Assembly: GCF_004919685.1 (NCBI RefSeq)
Contig: NZ_SMYZ01000039.1
Span: 77,148 to 141,147, forward strand
DNA: 64,000 nucleotides
DNA from: Mesorhizobium norvegicum
GTDB lineage: Bacteria > Pseudomonadota > Alphaproteobacteria > Rhizobiales > Rhizobiaceae
Reading direction: 5' to 3'
Every line of letters begins with the position of its first letter. Within the stretch, counting starts at the first letter, position 1. The position numbers were made by a program, and so were the translations under genes. A model generated the notes under the pieces. The model searched no databases and was not told the DNA's origin. It saw nothing but the letters and a program-made list of their open reading frames with translations. Below are positions 41,133 through 53,100 of the stretch, in pieces.

Positions 41133-44100
41133 TTACTGGTTCGGGTTGCTCGGCGTTATCGTGGCTCCGCCATTGTGGCCAGCCGGGATCGCCCCGAAGA
41201 CGCCTCCATTGTCGAGCACGGAGGCCCCAGGCGTGTTGCCTCTGCTGCTCCACGTGGTCGCGACGTCGGTCGTAAATCCTTCGAGATAGAAGTTGGCGCT
41301 GGGTCCACCGAAATTGCCAATGACGAACGCCACATTGCCGCTGGGGCCGGTTATGCCGGTGACGGTGTTGCCCTGCACGTTTGCGGTCATAGTGGTAGCA
41401 TCGCTGTTGCTGGCGCCGCTGGTCAGATAGATGCCATCATTGAACAGGTTGCTGTCCGTCAGGTTCCTGCCCGCGAATGTCAGCGTGTTGTTCCTGATCG
41501 TGATGTCCATCGTCCCGTGGTCACTGGCTCCGCCTTGGCCGACCACATCGGCCTCGATGGACGGACTGCTGCCATTGTTCAGGATGGTGTTGCCGATAAT
41601 CTCGACCACGGCTGTGGCAGCGGTGCTGGTGGTGTGGATGAAGATAGGACCTCCAACGGAAGTCGCCGAGGTGTTGTTGTTCTGGATATCGCCATTGTTG
41701 TTGATGCGGCCCTGGATGTTCGCGCTGTCCTGGCCGTAGATGTTGATGACCGGGCCGCCGCTGCCATAGATCTTCTTGTTGCGGTTGATGTTGAAGGTCA
41801 GATGCGCGGTGTCCTGCGCATTGAGCCCGATGGCGCGGCTAAGCTGATTGGTGCCGGTGGGGTCGAAGGTGTTGCCGTTGCCGACAGTGCCGCCGTCGGT
41901 GATGTTGACGTTCAACGTCGACGTCTGCCTGGCGAAGCCTTCGAAGCCTGAAGTCTTCAGGTTGAGGAAGTTGCTGTTCGAGACATTGACGGTCGCGGTG
42001 GCGGTACCGGTCGTGGTGATGGCGATTCCGCCGGAGCCGTTGGCGGAATCCCTGGTGTTCTGGAACGTGCTGCCGGTGACATTCAGCGTCAGCGTGCCGC
42101 TGGTGTTGCGGACTTCGAACAGGTTCTCGCCGCCCGTTGCATCGCCAGGCACGAAGCCGAATGTCGAATTGGTGACCGCCGAGGTGCCGCTGAGATTCCA
42201 GAGCTTGACGTTGCCCTCGCCTACATTATCACCGAAGCCGGTGACTGTGCTGTTGGCGATCGTCAGGTTCGAGACGTTCTGGCCGTTGATGCCGACCTGC
42301 GCGCCGCCGGTGCCGCCATTGCCGACGACAGCGAGATTCGTGAAGGTCGCGGTCGACACGCCGCTCATGTTGATGGCGGCCATGGCCGCGCTGTTGAATG
42401 TCGCGGTGTCGATGTTGTTCACCGTGCCGTTGCCGCTGTTGGCATTGGTGAAGTTCATGTTCGACAGCGAGAGATTCTTCGTCGACGTGAACAGCGCGCC
42501 TTGCACTGTGTTCTGGATTGTGCCGCCGGAACCTGCCGTAACGCCAGTGCCGGTGACCGTCAGCCCGCCATTGCCGGCGGCAAGGCCGGTATTGTTGAGC
42601 ACAATACCGTTGGTGCCGCCATTCGCCGAAATGCTCTGGAACGTCAGGCCCGAGCCGCCGATCGTCGTGTTGGCGACATTGAGCGCCGTGCCGCCGGTGG
42701 TCGTGATCGTGTTGACGATGCCCTGCACCGTCACCGTGCCGCCGCCGGTGGCGCTGAAGCCGGTGCCGCTGGTGGTGCTGATGGTCATGCCGCCACCGGT
42801 GAAGTCGATCGTGCCGCCGGTGTTGCTGTTCAAGTTGACGGCGGTGTTGGCGGCGGTGGTCAACATCTTCGCGCCGGAGAAGGTGATGGTGCCGCCGGTC
42901 ACGTTCTGGACGCGCAGGCCGAGCGCGCCGGGTCCCATGTTGATGACATTGCCGAGCAGCGTGACGTTGTTGGCCGTGCGGTTCTGGATGTCGACCACCC
43001 GTCCCGCACCGCTGGTCGTCAGCGCCGCGTCGCTGGTGATGGTGGCGCTGCCGCCCAGATTGGCGAAGGCGGTTCCGGTTGTAGTGTTGACGGTGTTGAG
43101 GCCGCCGCTGATCGTCGCCGTGCCGGTGCCGGAAATATCGAGGCCGGTTCCCGACGTGGTGTTGATGTTCAGGCCGCCGCCATTGAAGACAACGCTCGCG
43201 CCGGTGTTTGCGATGCTGACAGCGGTTGCACTCACCGAGCTGATCGTCTTCGTCCCACCCGAGAAGGTGATGGTGCCGGCGGCGTTGTCGGCGAGGAAGA
43301 TGCCGGTCTGGCCCGACACAATGTGCGAGATGTTACCCGACAGGGTTATGTTCTGCGCGCCAGCCATGCGGTCCTGGATGTCGATGGCTCGTCCGGTTCC
43401 GCTGGTGATGCCGCCCGCATAGATAAGGCCCGCCGTGCCACCGGTGTTGGCGCCGCCGGCACCGTCGCCGATGAAGATCGTAGCACCGATGCCGCCGATG
43501 AGCGACCCGGTGCCGAGGTTGACCGACCCGGTGCCGGCAACGCCGTTCATGACCACGGCGCTGGTGCCGCCGGCGCCCTTGTTGGTCGAGGCGAAGTTCA
43601 GGCCGCTGCCGGCGACGGTGATGCCTTGCAGGTTCATCGCGACGCCGCTCGTCGTCGTGATGGAATTGCCTATGCCGGTCACGCTGACCGTACCCGCGCC
43701 GGTGGCGCTGAAGCCGGTGCCGGTGGCGGTGGCGATCTTCAGCCCTCCGCCGCTGAAGTTCATTGTCACCGGGCTGCTGTTGCCCGCAAGGTTGACGCCA
43801 ATGCCCGCACCGGTGAGGTTGATGTCGTAGCTCGCGCCGCTGACAGTGTAGGTGCCCCCGGTGTTGTTGGTGATGGCTATGCCGGTGCCGGTGCCGGTCA
43901 AGCTGTTGGACGCGCCCGACAGCGTCACGCTGCCGCCGGCATTGTTGTCGATGGCTATGCCTGTGTTGGAGGTGTCCACCGTCAGATTGCCGCTCAAGGA
44001 AACCAGACCCGCCCCGGCAAGCCGGTTGGCGACGGCGACGCCCAGGCCCGTTCCGTCCGTTTTGGTGACGCTGCCGGAATAGCTGACCGCGGTCGTTCCG

Positions 44101-47100
44101 CTGTTCACTATCAATGCAACGCTCGTGGCGCCGCTCAGCGCGCCGGAACCAAGGGCGACGGTACCAGTGACGTTGGATGCGCTGACGTTATAGACACCAC
44201 CTGTCGACGTGGTCGACGTAAAGGTTATACCGGCTGCGACGTTCAACAAGTCCACCGCCTGCGCGTTGGTGGAGCTCACCGTGCCCGTCGTCACGTTGAC
44301 CGTGCCGGCGTTGGTGGCGCTGAAGCCCGTCGTGCCGCTGGTGACGATACCGAGGTTCGAGAAGCCGACGGTCGAAGCCGTGCCGTTGTTGTTGATCGAG
44401 ACCGCGGTGCCGGTCAGCGTCGTGACCGTGCCGAGACCGACCGCGCCGGTGAAGCTGACCGTGTTGGCCGCCGTCGCGCCGGAAACGCTGATGCCGCTCG
44501 CCCCGCCATTCGCCACGACCGACCCGGCAAAGGCGAAGCTGCCGCCACTGCGGCCCGTTATCGTGACCGCCGTGCCGCTCGACGTGTCGGGGACGCCGAC
44601 AAAGCTCGCCGCATCGAACGTGATGGCAGCGTTGCCGCCGGTAACCTTGATCCCGCCGCCGGCGCCGCCCGTGACATCGACATTGGTGCCGGTGATCGTG
44701 CCCTGGGGGCCGGATCCACCGCCGAAGACGATGCCGGTGCCGGTCGACGCCGTGGTGACGTTGAGGTTGGTCAGCGTCGTGGTGCCGGTCGTGTTGCGGA
44801 TATCGAAGGCGATCCCGGTGGCGCCTGTGCTGCTGACGTTGCTGATGGTGGTGTTGAGCGCGTTGACGATGACGTCCGTGGCATTGCCGGCGAACGTCAC
44901 ATGGTCGATCGTCGTGTTGGTCGATGGTGTGATCTCGACGCCAGCAGTCAGGAAATTCCGGATCGTCATGTTGCTGATGATGGTGCCGGACGCACCGCCG
45001 CCATTGTCCTTGATGCCGCGTGCGGCGCCTGCCGGGCTTCCGTCGAGGATGAAGCCGTCGATGATGTTGCCGCTGGCGCCGAGCGTGATGGCGTTGTTGC
45101 CGGCGCTCGTCGTCAGCGTCGCCGCGCCGTCCGGGGTCTGGTCGACGATCGCGATGCTGTTGTTGGCGAGTTGGATGGTCGACGGCACCGACATCGCCAG
45201 GTTGATGTTGCCATTGCCGAAGCCACGCACCTGCTCGTTGGCGTCAAGCACCAGCGTGTTGTCAACATTGGTGCCCGCCGCGGTGATGGTGCCGCCATTG
45301 TTGACGAGGACCAGGACATCGGTTGCGCCGGACGCCGCTTCCGCCGTTGTCAGCGTCGCCAGATTGCTCTGGTCGCGGCCGGTGCCATCGCCGGTTGGAG
45401 ACGCGCCGACAAAATAGATCCTGCCGACACCGAAGCCGAGGCCGGGGGCCGACTGGAAGTACACATCCTGGAAATTGTAGGTGCCGGCAACCGGCGCGCT
45501 GGTGGCATCGATGCCGATAGCGGCGCCGATGGTCGAATTCTGGTCCGTCGCCGTTTCGCCGTCACCATAGGTGAAGGCGAGATTGGTGGCGCTGTCGAGA
45601 TACACGCCGGTGTTGACGCCGGTGATGCTCGAACTGTTGCCGCCGACAACGGCGTCGCCGAGCCGCACCACCTGGCCGCCAGTGGCGCCGCGCAGGTCGA
45701 TGCCGATCGAGGTGCCGGCGCCTACCGGGTTGGTGACGTCGAAATCGTTGGCCGTGATCGGCGCGTTGATGGTGGCGCCGTTGAGGTCGAAGGCCACGGC
45801 CGTGGTGCTGTCCAGGCCGATGCTCAGCGAGTTGAAATTGAGCGCCGCGCCGAGTGTGCCGGTGACGTCCACACCGCGTGAGCTGACGCCTTGCAGGTTG
45901 ACCGTGCCGAGATTGATGGCACCGCCGGACGAAGCGACGTTGGTGAGCCCGATGCCGGTGACCACGCCGCTGCTGGTCGAAACCGAGTTGAAGTTGATGC
46001 CGCTGCCAACGGTCACGGTGTTGAGGCTGAGCGCGTTCCCGGTCGACGTGATCGTGTTGGTGGTGCCGCCCACGCTGATCGTGCCGCCGACCTGAGCGAT
46101 GAAACCGATGCCGCTGGTCGTGTTGATGGCCAGGCCACCATTGCTGAAATCGATGGTGCCATTAATGTTGCTGACCAGGTTGACGCCGTCGGTCGCACCC
46201 GACTGGATCTGCTTGGTGGCGCCGGAGAAGGTGACGGTGGCCGCGATGCCGTTGTTGATGTTGGCCACGACGATCTGGCCGCCGCCGGCGGCGTTCGTAT
46301 CGGTCAAATTGCCTGAGAGCGTCACCGAGCCGCCGGTCAGCTGCTGGATGGAGACGGCGGCGCCCGTGCCGTTGCTGGCGATGGCGCCGGCATAGGAGAC
46401 GACCGCACTGCCGCCGCTGAGAACGGCGCCCGAGCCGACATTGAAAGCGGCGCCTGCACCCAGGTTGTTCAGCGTGCCGACACCAAGGTTCAGCGTGCCG
46501 GTCAGATTCTGCAGATTGATGCCGTGGCCGGCGCCGAAGGTGGCGCTGGTCGAGGTCAAGGTGCCGTTGACGTTTGCAGAAGTGATGTCGACGGCCTCGC
46601 CGGCCTGCGCGGTGATGTTCTTTATGCCGGCACCCGTGAAGCTCACGCTCGTGTTAGCGGGCGTGGCGCCGCCGACGACACGCAAACCGGTGCCGGTGGC
46701 GGTGGTGATCGCCAGCGTGCCGTCGAAGGTGGCTGACGTGACGCCGGCTGCATTCTCGATGTTAACGCCACGGCCGAACGACTGCGAATTGTCGATCGTC
46801 GTGTTGCCGAATGTGTAGGTGCCGGCCGAATTGAGGATTTCGATGCCGGCGCCGTTGGAAGTTGTCACGGTGACCGCGTCGAGATCGACCGCGCCGCCGC
46901 TGGCGCTGCTGATCAGCACGCCCTGTGTGCCCGCGTTGGTCGAAGTGACACTGTCGAAGTGGACGCCGCTGGCGTTGACCGTGCCCTGCAGCGACAATGC
47001 CGTCTGGCCGGTCGCGTCGATCGTCGTCGTGCCGGCATCGGCAACGGTCAGGCTGTTCAGCCCGGCAAGGCTGAGGCCGGTGGCGGTCGATGCGGTGATG

Positions 47101-50100
47101 GCGAGGCCGCCGTTGAAATTGACCGCTGCCGCCCCGCTGCCGCCCGAAATCGCCACGCCGCCGCCATTGATCGTCACCTGATCGGTGAAGGTCACCGCGC
47201 CGCCGGTGCGGTTGGCGATGTTGATGCCACCGCCGGTCAGCGTGCCTGCAGGCCCGGCATTGGGCAGGAAGCCGCGCGACACCGAGATCGTGCCGGTGCC
47301 GCCATCGACGTCGAGCAGCGTGCCGGCGACGTTGATGTTGTTGTTGATGACCGACAGATTGCTGTCCAGCCCGACGACCTTGACCGCCGTCTGGCCCACC
47401 GCGACATTGCTGATGGTCACGCCTTCGATGGTGATGCCGCCGGCATTGCTGAAGCCGACGGCGCTCTGGTCGATGAGGAAGGCAGCACCGGTGGCACCGC
47501 TGAAGTCGAAGGCGGTGTTGCGCACGGCATTGTCGCCGAGCAGCTGCATGAGGTTGGCCGTGCCGCTGACCACGGCCTCGTCGCCGGTGATGTTGCCGCC
47601 GGTGGCGCCGAGATTGCCATGGACATTGGCCGGCTGGATCGTGCCGGTCGAAACGACGCTGCCATTGCCGAAGCCGGCAATGGTCTGTCCTGAGTCGAGC
47701 GTGAAGGCGGTGGCGCCGAGATCGATCGTACCGACGAAGGCGAAATTCTGCGCGCCGGTCAGCGCATCGGCGGCGGCGAGCGAAATGGTGTTGACGCCCA
47801 TGCTGAGATTGCCGGTCGTCCCAGCGGCAATGAAGCCACCCGACTGCGAGACCAGGGTGACCGAACCGGCCGCCGAGGCCAGATTGGCGCTGCCGGTGAA
47901 GAAGACGTCGTCGAAATCGTAGCTGCCCTTCGTCGGATCGAGGCCGACGGTGTTGACAGTGTAGCCGCCGAGCGCGGTGATGGTGATCTTGGATTGCAGT
48001 CCATCGGTCGAATCGCCGTCGCCGAAGGTGAAGGTGGCGTCGGCCGATGTCGCCGTGGTGAGGCCGGACGACAGGTCGACGCCGATGCCGACAGTCTTGA
48101 TCTCGGAGCCCCGCAGGAAGGTGATGACCTTGTTGCCCGTCGTCGACGACAGGTCGATGCCGCGCGAGGTCAGGTCGCCGGTGCCGGTGATTGTCGTCAG
48201 GCCGAAATCGGCCGTCGTCGAGGAGCCGCTGAAGTCGATGCCGGTCTGGTTGGCGCCCGCGCCCAGCGTCACGTTCGTCGTGCCGAAGGTCACGTCGGCG
48301 TTGGTGAGGGCGAAGTTGATGCCGGCCGGGCCGACCGTCGAGCCCATCGTCACGCTGGTGGTGCCGAAGGTGACGGCGCCGGCATTGTTGGTGATGTCGA
48401 TGCCATTGCCTGTGGCACCCGACACGGTCACCGCCCCGAAGGTCGCTGATGCAGTGCTGGCGACATTGGCGACGGACAGGCCGGTGGCCGTGGCATTGGT
48501 GATCGACAGCGGAGCTGTGACGTTCAGCGTCGCGGTGCCGGCAAGGCCGGCGACGACGGCGCTACCACCGCCCGTCGCAGACAGCGTCGAGCCGGTGAAG
48601 CTGATCGCACCGCCGACCGGGTTCAGCGACGAGCCGATCGCGAAAAGATTGCCGGTGCCGGTCGAGGTGACATTGCCGCTGAAGGCCACCGAGCCACCGG
48701 TGGTGCCATCGACCTTGACCGCCGCGCCTGGCGTGCCTGCCGAACTGGATATGCCGGCCGAAACCGTGATCGTCGCGCTACCGCCGGAGACGACGACGCC
48801 GTCGCCCGTGCCGCTGTTGGTGATGGTGCCACCAATGCCGATCGTGCCGGTGTTGTTGGTCAGGCTGACATCGGAGCCGGCAATATTCGTGGTTACGAGG
48901 TTGCTGACATTGACGGTCGCGGCGCTGTTCTGAACCAGGAAGCCGGGGCCTCCGCCCACCACGGTGTCGATCTTGGTCGTGCCGTTGAAGCTGTAGGTGC
49001 CGCTGGCGACATTGTTGAGGCTGATGGCGACGCCGCTGATGCGATACAGGTCGACGCCACCAAAGGTGACGTTGCCGCCGCTGGTGTTGGAAATAGCGAT
49101 GCCGGTCGAAACGCCGCCGCCCGAGCCATCCACGGTGACGCTGGAGAAGTTCACCCCGGCCGCACCGATCGTCATGCCGGCGATCTGGATGCCCTTTTCA
49201 TCCGGCCCGAGGCCGGTCGCCACGGTATTGCTGGAGCCGGTCACCGTCAGCGTACCGCCATTGATGGCGCTGAAAGCGAAGCCGCCGTCGGTGGTGAGGT
49301 CGAGCCCACCGGTGAAGTTGATCGTGGCGCCTGTATTGCCGCTCAGGTCGATCGCGGCGGCGGCACCCGTGTTGGCGGTGATCTTGCCGCCGAAGGTGGC
49401 GGTGCCGCCGGTCATGCCGGAGATATGCACCGCGCTTGCAGCAGTGGCCTGGTTGATGGTGCCGCTGTAGGTGACGTTGGGCGAGCTGTTGACGACATCG
49501 AACGCGGCGTTGCCGGTGTTGGTGATGGAACTGCCGGCGCCGAAGGTCAGCGTTCCACTTGAAGTATTGCGGATGGAGACGCCATAGCCGCCGCCGGTGA
49601 TATCGAGATCGTCGAAGCTGGCGCTGCCGTCGAAATCGTTGGCGAACAGCGCGACACTGGTGGCGCCCGTGATCTTGGTGTTGCCGGTGAAATTGAGGGT
49701 CGCGCTCGAATTGATAAGTGCGATACCGGTCAGACTCGCACTCTGGATGGTCAGATTGTTGGCCGTGACCGTACCGGTGGTGCCGTCGAGCCTAAGGCCG
49801 ATCGTGGCGGCGCTGATCGTCACCCCGTCGATCGTCGCGCCATTGCTGCCCGTTCCGTCGATCGCAAAGCCGGAGCTGCTGACGGTAAGGTTCTTGACCG
49901 CGTTGCCGTTGGCCAGGTCGATGGTGTTGCCGGCCGCATTGTCGAGCGTCGCGCCGCCATTGCCGAAGGGGTCGTCCTGCACCTGCGTGCCGCTGATGAC
50001 ATTCGTGCCGGTGACATTGGCGGGCGGCGAACCCAGGTCCACGGAAGCGCCATTGGCGAAGGACACGATCGACTGACCGTCGGCAAGCGTAAAGCCGTCG

Positions 50101-53100
50101 CCATCGGTATCGATGTTTCCGGTCCCGTTGTTGACCAGCACGAAGATCGTGTTGGCAGGGGCCGCCAGCGCGTCCGCCGCGGTGGCATTGATCAGGTCAT
50201 TGACGCTGGAGCCGTCGCCGAGGCCCGTATTGGCGGAACCGACGTAGATGACATTGGCGATGTCGAACAGCTGCGGACCGTTCAGCACCGTGGTGTTGAA
50301 GGCATAGGTGCCGCTGCCTGGCGACAGGCCGCGCATGTCGAGCGATGCGGTCGTGCCTGATATCGAAGCACCCCCGGCCGCGCCGAACGAGAACGTCGTG
50401 TTGGCGGTGGTGCCGGCCGCGCCATGCGTGCCCATCTGCGCGCCGGTGTCAGTCGAAATGCCACCGGTGCCGATCGTCACCGAGCCGCCGGTGGTGCCGG
50501 AAAGATCGATGCCGGTCGACGTAGCGCCGCCGAAGATGTTGAGCGAAGTGGCGGTAAAGGTCGACCGGCTGCCCGACAGGTCGAGCCCGGTGGCCTCGAC
50601 GCCGCCCATATAGATATTGCCGAAGCCGATCGTGCCGTTGACACCCTGGACGTCGATGCCGTTGAGGCCCGGCAGACCGATTTCCGTATAGCCGAAGCTG
50701 ACGGCGCCGCTATTGCCGCTGAGCGCAATGCCGTTGCCGAGCACCTGGGTGACGAACACATCGCCGCTGAACCCGACCGTCGCCGCGCTGCCGCTGATCG
50801 AGATCCCGTCACCCGTGGTGCTGTCGATCGTCGTCGGGCCGGTAACGCTGAAGCTGCCGGTGATGCCCGAAAGGCTGACGCCGGTCGTGCCGCCGACCTG
50901 ACCGATGCTTCCAAGTGTGACGCCGAGCCCGATATTTGTCGCCGAGAAGGCGGATGTGGTGTTGTTGCTGATCGTCCCGCCCGTCGTCGACAGGTGGCCG
51001 GCGCCGGTCGAGGTCGCGTTGACGCCGCTGCCGCCATTGCCGTCCGCATTGAGCGTGCCGAACCCATAGGTTCCGTTGCCGTTGATCAGCAGGCCGTCGC
51101 CTGTGTTGTCCGACAGCGTCGTCGTGCCGCCGAAAGCGTAGGTGCCGTCGCCCTGGATCGACAGGCCCGCGCCGCCATTGCCGCTGGAGCTGAGGTTGCT
51201 GCCGGTAACGTTGTTGGTGCCGTCGAACAGCACGCCGTTCAGACCTGCACCCGAAACGGACAGGCCGGAGATCGTCACCGCGCTGACGCCGCTGCCGTGG
51301 ACGCCGTTGCCGCCGCCGCCGGAGATGTTGAAATCGAGCAGCGAGCTGTTGTTGGCCAGCGTCACGACATCGCCGGCGCCGGAATTGGTCAGCGTCGCCG
51401 CGCCGCCGGCGTCCGAGATGGGCACGTCATGCTCGACATTGTCGCCGGTGACGTTCACCGGAACACCGCCGAGCGAGAAGGTGCGGCCGTTGCCGAACGA
51501 GGCCAGCGTCTGGCCGGCGCTCAGCGAGAAGCCGCCCGTGGCATCGATTGCCGTGCCGTCATTGACCAGCACGAAGATGGCGTCGCTGTCGGTGATGCCA
51601 TCAGCGGTGCCGACCGCCGCCAGGTTCGCCAGCGAGGAGCCGTCGCCGCTGCCTGTCGCCGACGAGCCGATGAAGATGACATTCTGCGGGTCGAACAGCT
51701 GCGGACCGCTGAAGGTGGTCGAGCCGAAGGCGTAATGACCGAGCGTCTGGTTTAGGCCGCGCGCGTCGAGCGAAGCGGTGATGCCGGCGATGGAGCCGCC
51801 ACCGAAGGTGAACTCGGCATTGGCCGAATTGGCCAGCGACCCCGCTATGCCGAAGCGCACGCCGGTGTCGACATTGGCGATCACACCGCCATTGGTGATG
51901 ATGATCGTTGCCCCGCCCGCGCTCGGCGACGTCAGATCGATGCCGATCGAGCCGGCCGCACCGGTGCCGGTGATGTTCAGCGACTGCGCGGTGAAATTGG
52001 TCTTGGCTCCGGAGAAGTCGAGGCCGGTGCCGACACCCAGTCCGGAAATGACGATGTTGCCGGCGGCCACCGCCGCATTGACGCCGGCAAACGAGATACC
52101 GTCGGCGCCGGGATTGGTGACGTTGATGTCGCCGAAGCGGATCGTCGCCGGCGAATCGGAAATGGCGATCGCCGGTCCCGACGTGTTCGAGATCGTCGTC
52201 GCACCGTTGACGGTGAAGCTGCCCGAAACATTCTCGAGCACGACGCCCGACGTGCCGCCCGTCTGGGTGATCGAATCCAGCACGACATGCGCGGTGATCG
52301 GATCGATGAAGACGGCGATGCCGCCATTGCCCGATACTGTGCCGCCGGTGGTGGTGAACGTGCCGCTGCCGGGCGGCGTGCCCTGAACGGTTATGCCGCG
52401 GTCGGCATTGTCCTTCGCATTGATGATGGCGAAGGTGTAGGTGCCCTTGCCCGTGATATCGAGACCGTCGTCGAGATTGCCCTGCAGCAACGTCGTGCCG
52501 GTGAAATTGTAGGTGCCGTCGCCGTCGATGTGCAGGCCGTCGAGGCCGTTGCCGGTGGCGGTGAAATTGGAGCCGGTGATACCGGTCGAAGTGCCCGTGA
52601 AGTCGGCGCCGTTGCCGCCGGCACCGGTGACAGTGACATTGGTCAGCGTCGCGCCGGTGATGTTGTTGCCGAGGATGCCGTCGGCGCCGCCGGTAATGGT
52701 GATGCCGTTCAGCGTGTTGCCGTTGCCCAGCCGGATGACGGGATTGGCGACGTTGGTGCCCTGGATCGTGCCGTCGCTGCCGCCCAGGTTGAAGGTGCTG
52801 GTGCCGCCGCCGAAAAGCTTGGCGGTGACGTTTTCGCCGCCGCCAATGACGGTCTGGCCATTGGCGAGCGTCACGCCGCCGGTCGTCAGATTGCCGTTGC
52901 CGCCAAGCGCCACCACAAAGCCGCCGCTGCCGGCCTTGGTGACGGCGTCGTCCAGCGTCGTCGGGTCGGCCTGCGTACCCGCACCGGCCAGGCCGCCGTC
53001 GGCGAAATAGAATTTGCCGAAGGCCGCATTGGTGGCGGCGTTGATCGCCACGCGCGTCCCCGAACCGCCGGTCAGCGTCTGTGACTGGATCCTGACGCCG

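Noticed and set aside
42501..45881. Plus-strand open frame of 1,126 codons inside the giant autotransporter gene
   Set aside because: It is the antisense shadow of a GC-rich repetitive gene; composition is Ala/Asp/Arg/Gly-rich without motifs or ribosome site. The same holds for 41848-43422 and 50424-51755.
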